A stretch of DNA of 64,000 nucleotides, taken from positions 62,001 to 126,000 of the forward strand of contig NZ_AUIK01000028.1 of NCBI RefSeq assembly GCF_000423665.1. The letters are read 5' to 3'. The notes beneath the pieces are model-generated. The model saw nothing but the letters and a program-made list of their open reading frames with translations, was not told the DNA's origin and did not search any database. Positions 58,496 through 64,000 of the stretch are shown one piece after another. Source of the DNA: Solirubrobacter soli DSM 22325 (GTDB lineage Bacteria > Actinomycetota > Thermoleophilia > Solirubrobacterales > Solirubrobacteraceae). The translations under genes were made by a program, and so were the position numbers. Position 1 is the first letter of the stretch, and each line of letters starts with the position of its first letter.

Positions 58496-60529
58496 TTGCC
58501 CGCCGCCACGCGGCGCGGCTTCATGCTGGGCTCGAGCGCACTGCTCGCAAGCCTGCTGATGCCGCGCGCGGTCACCCCTGCCGTAGCCCAGACGCCGGTC
58601 GACCCGGCGTCGTTCGACGACGCCGCCTACTGGGCGTTCGCCGACCGCATGCAGGACCAGCTCGACCGCTACTGGGACGGCAAGACCTACACGCCCAAAC
58701 GGGCGATGCTGAGCGCGAACCTGCTGCTCACGCACGCCGCGGCCGCGCTCGCCGGCCACACCGGTCCCGCGCGCCGCGACGACCGCGCGATCACGCTGAT
58801 CCACGCGCTCTGCGAAGGCCCTGCGTGGGTCACGCAGGCGGGAACCGGCTCGCAGGGCCACAAGCCCGGCTGGCAGGACGGCATCAGCGGCAACAGCGGC
58901 ATCCAGCACCTCGTGGTCGACACCGAGATCGCCTGGCCGCTGATGGTCGCCTGGCAGGCCCGCGACGCGCTCGGCCTCCCCCAGGCGACCGCCGACCTGA
59001 TCGCCGACCGGATCATCTCGACCGTCAGCGGCAAGTTCTGGCAATGGCCGACATTGCGGCTGAACCAGATCAACTGGTACACGCGGATGTACGTCGCCGC
59101 CGCGACGGTCGGCGGCAACAAGCAGGACCTCCACACCCAGCTGCTGCAGCAGGTCCGCCGCTTCGTCGACGGTGCGCGCAAGCCGATGAGCGGCGCGACG
59201 GTGTCCAACCTCGGCGGCGGCTACCGCTTCCACTACCTCCCGCAGGCGCAGGAGCACCACAAGTTCAACCTCGACAGCGCCGAGTACGCGAACATCGTCT
59301 GCGGCTTCCTGGTCGCGTACAAGCAGGCGCGCGACGCGGGCATGCCGCCGCTGGACTCCGCCCGCGCGGACGTCGTCCGCGCCTGGAGCGAACGGGTGCT
59401 GACCGGCTACTGGACCCACGCCGGCTACCTGAACTGGGACACCGGGCTCGGCTTCAAGCGCTGGCACCAGGGCAAGAAGCTCGGGCTCTCGCAGGCCGCG
59501 CTGCTCGGCATCGCCGTCTGCCCGGAGCTCGCGCCGCACGGGCAGTGGGCCAAGTACATGCTGGACCGCTCCTTCGAGCTCTTCGACCGCTGGGTCGCGC
59601 GCGACCGCGGCCTGCCGCCGGCGAACGCGTTCAGCGTGCCCTCGATCGACAACAACGAGTCCTCGCAGGTGCTCGCGGCCGCGCGCGTGCAGTCCAACGC
59701 CGCCCAGGCGGCGCTCCTCGGGCTCGGCAGGATGCGCGGCGAGCAGCCGCCGCCGCTGTACGCCTACGACCCCGACGTCGGCCGCCTGGCGATCACCACG
59801 CCCACGTACAACACCGCGATCGTCGCCGTCTCGCGCAACGCGTTCCCGTACGGCGGCGTCGACATCGCCCGGCTCTTCGACGGACAGCAGGAGGTCGCGG
59901 GCGGCGTCGGCGGCCGCCCGCCCGCGTCGTTCGGCGTCACCGTGCGCAGCGGCGGCAAGCTCGTCGCCGCCTCCCAGCACGCGGTCGAGCAGGGCGACAG
60001 CGATCCGCTCGAGCTGCTCGAGGCCCCGCGCGGGACCGGGAAGGCCCCGACCCCGTACCCGAAGCGCCCCTACGCGGGCGCGTTCGAGACGATCCGCGTG
60101 CGCGGCACCCGACGCGAGAACGGCGTCTCGATCCAGACCACGCACCGCTTCGCGGCGACGTTCATCGAGACCGAATGGCGGGTGAGCGGCGCGAGCGGCA
60201 AGACGATCGACGCGCTCTTCCCGAGCTGGGGCTCGACCGCCCGCGTCACCGCGGTCAACCAGCGCGGCGAGCGGCGCGGCATCACCCGCAACATGTCGCT
60301 CTCCGACATCGCCTGGTTCCATGTCGAGAGCGAGCGCAGCGGCTACGTCGTGGTCGTCGACGGCGGCAAGAGCGCCACCGTCCCGCGCCCCGCCAAGCAG
60401 TCGAGCGCGCCGAAGCCCGGACCGACGCTGACGATCCGGGCGAAGGGCACGACGATCAAAGCGCGAATCGCCCCTGCCTCCAACGCGGAGGAGGCGAGAG
60501 CGATCGCGACGCAGCTGATCACAACATAA
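58496..60529 (+). CDS. Tat-exported protein, unknown activity (alpha/alpha toroid + beta domain)
   Basis: 677 residues, TTG start 58496 behind AGGAGC. Tat signal TRRGFMLGSSALLASLL, cleavage near AVAQT. The N-terminal about 370 residues are helical with many Trp (WQDGISGNSGIQHLV, INWYTRMYVAAATVGG), resembling toroids of polysaccharide lyases. The C-terminal about 280 residues are beta-rich. No confident family; glycan lyase or hydrolase is a guess. The stop codon lies in a copy of the 27-bp palindrome. Confidence 0.65.
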   Translation: MPAATRRGFMLGSSALLASLLMPRAVTPAVAQTPVDPASFDDAAYWAFADRMQDQLDRYWDGKTYTPKRAMLSANLLLTHAAAALAGHTGPARRDDRAITLIHALCEGPAWVTQAGTGSQGHKPGWQDGISGNSGIQHLVVDTEIAWPLMVAWQARDALGLPQATADLIADRIISTVSGKFWQWPTLRLNQINWYTRMYVAAATVGGNKQDLHTQLLQQVRRFVDGARKPMSGATVSNLGGGYRFHYLPQAQEHHKFNLDSAEYANIVCGFLVAYKQARDAGMPPLDSARADVVRAWSERVLTGYWTHAGYLNWDTGLGFKRWHQGKKLGLSQAALLGIAVCPELAPHGQWAKYMLDRSFELFDRWVARDRGLPPANAFSVPSIDNNESSQVLAAARVQSNAAQAALLGLGRMRGEQPPPLYAYDPDVGRLAITTPTYNTAIVAVSRNAFPYGGVDIARLFDGQQEVAGGVGGRPPASFGVTVRSGGKLVAASQHAVEQGDSDPLELLEAPRGTGKAPTPYPKRPYAGAFETIRVRGTRRENGVSIQTTHRFAATFIETEWRVSGASGKTIDALFPSWGSTARVTAVNQRGERRGITRNMSLSDIAWFHVESERSGYVVVVDGGKSATVPRPAKQSSAPKPGPTLTIRAKGTTIKARIAPASNAEEARAIATQLITT

Positions 60530-60550
60530 AGGGGTCAGGCCCCTTTAGGT
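60524..60550. repeat. Dispersed 27-bp palindrome, copy 2 (opposite orientation)
   Basis: ACATAAAGGGG-TCAGG-CCCCTTTAGGT: 11-bp arms with one mismatch; the loop TCAGG is the complement of CCTGA in copy 1. It holds the TAA of the Tat-exported protein. Separated by 33 bp from copy 3, with a GCCGC/GCGGC hairpin between. Confidence 0.8.
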
Positions 60551-60583
60551 TCACGCGGTTGGGGCCGCCTCGAAGCGGCTCGG

Positions 60584-60604
60584 ACCTAAAGGGGCCTGAC
60601 CCCT
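60584..60604. repeat. Dispersed 27-bp palindrome, copy 3 (right arm incomplete)
   Basis: ACCTAAAGGGG-CCTGA-CCCCT, then different bases; same orientation as copy 1. It carries the start of the TAG of the sigma factor gene on the minus strand. Confidence 0.75.
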
Positions 60605-61976
60605 ACTGAACCGGGACCGCCGTAGGCGTCTCGGTCGGGACGGGTGTCTCGGTCGGGACGGGCGTCGCCGTCTCGACCGGGGCGGGCGTCGGCGTCGCCG
60701 TGGGGGTCGGGGTCGGCTGCGGCGCGACGGGCGTCGGCGCCGGCTTGACGATCCCCTTCGGCGGCGGCGCCGGGGTCGGCGTGAAGACCGGCGGGCGGTC
60801 GCCGCCGAACGCCTTCTTCTGCAGCTCGGTCATCGCCCGCGAGCGTTCCTTGGAGCCCTTGGGCAGCTTCTGCAGCTTGCGCAGCATCCGGTTGACCTCG
60901 GCGCGCTCGGCCGGCGAGGCGTTGCGCTGGTTGAGGACGCGGAAAGCGAAGCCGAGGCGGGTGAGCTCCGAGCGCGACAGCATCGCGGCGCGGGCGCGAG
61001 CGACCTTCGGCGGGCGCTTGGCCTTGGCGCTCTTCGGCTTGGAGACCGCCACGGAGGTCGGGGCGGCCGTGGCGCGCGGCGCCACCGGCGTCAGCACCAC
61101 CGCGGCGGCGCTCCCCGGCTTCCCCGGCCGCGGCGCCCGCTGGACCGCGTCCTGGATCACCAGCTCAGGGTCCACCGACGCCACGTCCTGGCGGTGGCGG
61201 GAGTGCTCGGCCAGCTCCGGGACCGCCACCGCGCCGCCGCCGACGATCAACGCGCAGCAGGCGCCGGCGGCGACCTTCTGCACGCCCGCGAACCCGCCGC
61301 CGCCCAGCAGCTGGGCGACGATGCCCCACGGGCTCCAGCCCGCGAGCCGGCGCAGGCGCGACGGCGTCGCGGTGCGCAGGTCGCGCTGGTAGGTGCGGCA
61401 GTCCGCGCAGGTCCACAGGTGCCGGCGCGCGATCTCGCTCGCGCGCACGCCCGCCAGCGCGGCCTCGTCGAGCGCGGCGCAGACGCTCGTGCAGGCGGTC
61501 TCGCGCGCCGCGGCGGTGCGGCGCAGGTTCTCGCGCGCCCGCGCCAGCAGCGAGCGCGTCGTCTCGACCGTCGTGCCGAGCCGGCCGGCGACGTCCTCGT
61601 GGGACAGCCCGTCGATCGCGCTCATCACGAGCACCGAGCGCTGCCGGTCAGGGAGGCGGTGGATGTCGCCGAGCAGCGCGCGGGCCTCGGCGCGGCGGGC
61701 GAGCTCGTCCGGCAGCTGCGCGGTGAGCGCCGGCATGCCGTCGAGCTCGATGTCGCCGACGGGGCGGGTCCGGGCGCGGCGCAGCTCGTCGACGCAGGCG
61801 TTGTGGACGAGCCGCAGGAGCCACGCACGCGGCTCCATCGGCACCACCCCGCCCCGCAGCGCGGTGTGCACGCGCAGGAAGACGTCTTGAAGGACGTCCT
61901 CGGAGTCGTGACCGGAGGCGTACAGCAGCCGGGCCGCCTGGCGTCGCAGGGCGGGACGGTGGCGTTCATACACCAC
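60603..61976 (-). CDS. ECF sigma factor fused to an anti-sigma-like membrane region
   Basis: 457 residues as read from GTG 61976. Sigma-70 region 2 (YASGHDSEDVLQDVFLRVHT) and region 4 (DRQRSVLVMSAIDGLSHEDV) lie in the first 155 residues. A zinc-finger-like HLWTCADC part and a hydrophobic segment (about 220-245) follow, then a basic and Pro/Thr-rich C-terminal region outside. It looks like a sigma factor with its own anti-sigma region and membrane anchor. Region 2.1 continues in frame upstream to about 62045, without ATG, GTG or TTG; ATC 62045 stands where ATG is expected. Confidence 0.82.
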   Translation of the reverse strand: MVYERHRPALRRQAARLLYASGHDSEDVLQDVFLRVHTALRGGVVPMEPRAWLLRLVHNACVDELRRARTRPVGDIELDGMPALTAQLPDELARRAEARALLGDIHRLPDRQRSVLVMSAIDGLSHEDVAGRLGTTVETTRSLLARARENLRRTAAARETACTSVCAALDEAALAGVRASEIARRHLWTCADCRTYQRDLRTATPSRLRRLAGWSPWGIVAQLLGGGGFAGVQKVAAGACCALIVGGGAVAVPELAEHSRHRQDVASVDPELVIQDAVQRAPRPGKPGSAAAVVLTPVAPRATAAPTSVAVSKPKSAKAKRPPKVARARAAMLSRSELTRLGFAFRVLNQRNASPAERAEVNRMLRKLQKLPKGSKERSRAMTELQKKAFGGDRPPVFTPTPAPPPKGIVKPAPTPVAPQPTPTPTATPTPAPVETATPVPTETPVPTETPTAVPVQ

Positions 61977-62144
61977 CGCGAGCGACTCTTCGTCACCCGC
62001 GGTGAAGCGCGCGAGGAGGGCGCGGTCCTCTAGTGAAGTGGAGATGGTCCTGTGCGGTTGGGGAGAGATCGGCCGGTCGTCGATGGTGCAGACGTATCGC
62101 TACCGACTATGTGTCGCCTCTTCTTCGTTCCTTACATTCTTGTG

Positions 62145-62792
62145 ATGCGAGCCGCGGAACGTGACGCGCGCGCCGCCGCCTACGAGCGCGCGCGCCCGGA
62201 GATCCTGGAACACGTCCCACGCACCGCGAGGCGCGTATTGGACCTCGGCTGCGCGACCGGCACGACCGGCGCGGCGCTCAAGCAGCGCCAGCAGGTGGAG
62301 GTCGTCGGCGTCGAGCTCGAGCCCGAGTATGCGCGCGAGGCGGCGACCCGGCTGGACCACGTGATCTGCGGCGATGTGGCGACCGCGGAGCCCGAGGGGC
62401 GCTTCGACACGCTGATCGCGGCCGACGTCCTCGAGCACCTCCCGGACCCGTGGAGCGCGCTGAAGCGCTACACCGCGCTGCTCGAACCGGGCGCGACCGT
62501 CGTCGTGAGCCTGCCGAACGTCGCCCACTGGAGCACCTACGCCCACCTCGCCCGCGGCTCGTGGCCGCGCAAGCCCGAGGGCATCTTCGACGCCACCCAC
62601 CTGCGCTGGTTCACGCTGCGCGACGCGCAGGAGCTGCTGGCCGGAGCCGGGCTGACGCCGCGCACCGTCGTGCGCCGCGGGTGGATCTACACCCGCGGCT
62701 CGCGCCTCGACGTCCTCGCCCCGCCGCTGCTGCGCGTCCCCGGCCTGCGCACGATCTTCACGTTTCAACACGTCCTCGCGGCCAATCTCTGA
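62145..62792 (+). CDS. Class I SAM-dependent methyltransferase
   Basis: 215 residues from ATG 62145. RVLDLGCATGTTGAALKQR is motif I, VVGVELEPEYARE motif II, DVLEHLPDPWSAL motif III, then ATVVVSLPNVAHWSTYAHLA. Typical of methyltransferases acting on glycan, quinone or lipid substrates in surface-polymer clusters. Its TGA lies within the 20-bp palindrome before the MarR-GNAT gene. Divergent from the sigma factor gene. Confidence 0.85.
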   Translation: MRAAERDARAAAYERARPEILEHVPRTARRVLDLGCATGTTGAALKQRQQVEVVGVELEPEYAREAATRLDHVICGDVATAEPEGRFDTLIAADVLEHLPDPWSALKRYTALLEPGATVVVSLPNVAHWSTYAHLARGSWPRKPEGIFDATHLRWFTLRDAQELLAGAGLTPRTVVRRGWIYTRGSRLDVLAPPLLRVPGLRTIFTFQHVLAANL

Positions 62793-62805
62793 CTAAAGTC
62801 AGAGA
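62786..62805. promoter_or_regulatory. Palindrome abutting the MarR-GNAT start codon
   Basis: TCTCTGACT-AA-AGTCAGAGA: perfect 9-bp arms around AA, one base before ATG 62807 and including the upstream TGA. Candidate autoregulatory operator of the MarR domain, or an RNA hairpin hiding the start. Confidence 0.6.
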
Positions 62806-62806
62806 T

Positions 62807-63637
62807 ATGCATGTCGAACAGGTCAGGTCGTTCAATCGCACGGTGACCGAGCGGATCGGCGCGCTGCAGGACTCCTATCTGGCCACGGACCGCCCGCTCG
62901 GCGCGGACCGCGTGCTGTGGGAGGTCGGCGACGGCACGGATCTGAAGACGTTGCGGACGCGGCTGAACCTGGACTCGGGCTACCTGAGCCGGCTGATCGC
63001 CGCGCTCCAGCGCGAAGGGCTGGTCGAGACCGCGCCGGGCGAGGACAAACGGGTGCGGGCGGTGCAGCTCACCGAGGCGGGCCGGGCCGAGCGGATGGAG
63101 CTGGACCGCCGCAGCGACGAGCTCGCCGAGTCCCTCCTGGCGCCGCTGAGCGCCTCGCAGCGTGAACGGCTGACGGACGCGATGGCGACCGTCGAGCGGC
63201 TGCTCACGGCGGGTCTGGTCGAGATCGCGCGCGAGGACATGAACAGCCCGGACGCCCAGTTCTGCCTGGGCGAGTACTTCAAGGAGCTCGACGCGCGCTT
63301 CGAGGGCGGCTTCGACTACGCGCGCAGCCTGCCGACCGACGACGCCGTCTTCCTCGTCGCCCGACTGCGCGGCGAGCCGGTCGGCTGCGGCGCGATCAAG
63401 GTCGCGCAGAGCTACCTCAAGCGGATGTGGATCTCGCCCAAGGTGCGCGGCCTCGGCCTGGGGCGGCGGATGCTGAGCGAGCTCGAGGCGCTCTCGCCCA
63501 ACGGGGTCGCCCGCTTGGAGACCAACCGCGTGCTGACCGAGGCGATCGCGCTCTATCGGGCCGCGGGCTACGTCGAGGTCGAGCCCTTCAACGACGAGAC
63601 CTACGCGCACCACTGGTTCGAGAAACGGCTCGCCTGA
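62807..63637 (+). CDS. MarR-type regulator fused to GNAT acetyltransferase
   Basis: 276 residues. Residues about 1-140 are a MarR winged helix (NRTVTERIGALQDSYL, LNLDSGYLSRLIAALQREGL, then VRAVQLTEAGRAER). Residues about 155-275 are a GNAT domain (VFLVARLRGEPVGCGAIKVA, then PKVRGLGLGRRMLSELEAL, ALYRAAGYVEVEPFND). Fusions of this type are known in actinomycetes. It probably controls its own gene and acetylates a small molecule it senses. Confidence 0.88.
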   Translation: MHVEQVRSFNRTVTERIGALQDSYLATDRPLGADRVLWEVGDGTDLKTLRTRLNLDSGYLSRLIAALQREGLVETAPGEDKRVRAVQLTEAGRAERMELDRRSDELAESLLAPLSASQRERLTDAMATVERLLTAGLVEIAREDMNSPDAQFCLGEYFKELDARFEGGFDYARSLPTDDAVFLVARLRGEPVGCGAIKVAQSYLKRMWISPKVRGLGLGRRMLSELEALSPNGVARLETNRVLTEAIALYRAAGYVEVEPFNDETYAHHWFEKRLA

Positions 63638-63652
63638 ATATCCTGCGGCCGC

Positions 63653-64000
63653 ATGCCCGTGACCGATCTCTCTCGGATCTTCAAGGCCTACGACGTCCGC
63701 GGCATCTACGGGGACGACATCGACGGCGACACCGCTGAGGCGGTCGGCCGCGGCCTTGCCCGCGCGCTCTCGGACCTCTCCGGCAAGCCGGTGGGCGAGC
63801 TCAGGATCGGCCTCGGCCGCGACATGCGGCTCTCCGCCCCGGAGCTGGCCGCCCGCTACCGCGACGGCATGGTCGCCGAGGGCGCCCACGTGGTCGACGC
63901 CGGGCAGGTCGGGACCGAGATGGTCTACTGGCTCGTCGGCTCGCGCGACCTCGACGGCGGCCTGATGTGCACCGCCAGCCACAACCCGAAGGCGTACACC
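63653..64000 (+). CDS. Phosphomannomutase/phosphoglucomutase, cut by the window edge
   Basis: 116 codons visible from ATG 63653, open at 64000. MPVTDLSRIFKAYDVRGIYG is the standard start, and MCTASHNPK contains the catalytic phosphoserine of the alpha-phosphohexomutase family. It interconverts hexose-6- and hexose-1-phosphates for nucleotide sugars. The missing C-terminal part prevents telling manB from pgm. Confidence 0.9.
   Translation, partial: MPVTDLSRIFKAYDVRGIYGDDIDGDTAEAVGRGLARALSDLSGKPVGELRIGLGRDMRLSAPELAARYRDGMVAEGAHVVDAGQVGTEMVYWLVGSRDLDGGLMCTASHNPKAYT

Overview
The window is very GC-rich, packed with GTG starts and 4-bp start/stop overlaps. It reads as chromosomal DNA of an actinomycete. 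The gene content (MetM/MetO-type methionine operon under a SAM-I riboswitch, ruvCAB-secDF-recJ-relA neighbourhood, Ser tRNA pair with long D stems) would fit Solirubrobacterales (Thermoleophilia), but that placement is inference.

Layout. Positions 1-7180 are the right-hand part of an integrated element: small unknown genes on the minus strand (some frame-disturbed), then a plus-strand replication and integration module (TOPRIM/AAA primase-helicase, zinc-ribbon protein, excisionase-like protein, tyrosine integrase) that stops just before two tandem tRNA-Ser genes (7311-7488). 7489-19591 holds mostly secreted, membrane or orphan proteins: an M55 D-aminopeptidase, a calcium-loop secreted protein, a 1245-residue M14 carboxypeptidase with a collagen-like tail, a stand-alone CarH-like cobalamin sensor coupled to a GNAT, and two paralogous small proteins. 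19613-22195 is a SAM-I riboswitch followed by metM-metO-metF, the strongest biological story here. 22292-25608 carries corA, a lipid kinase and an ion permease. 25811-40493 is a complete LacI-controlled myo-inositol catabolic operon with its own ABC transporter, all genes overlapping or nearly so, but without an IolJ-type aldolase.

40533-43041 carries a CARDB-like membrane protein, a TetR/VOC divergent pair with two matching operators, and an epoxide-hydrolase-like protein whose start codon lies inside a putative TA-flanked MITE inserted at the relA stop codon. 43189-54817 is the conserved relA-recJ-secDF-ruvBAC block. 54869-64000 holds acetyltransferases, an AraC regulator, yebC, a Tat-exported protein of unknown activity, an ECF sigma factor fused to an anti-sigma-like region and lacking an ordinary start codon, a methyltransferase, a MarR-GNAT fusion and the start of a phosphomannomutase gene. 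A dispersed 27-bp palindrome occurs three times, each time at a stop codon.

Most gene assignments rest on motifs read by eye. No database search or folding program was run, so family names beyond the well-known ones are tentative.
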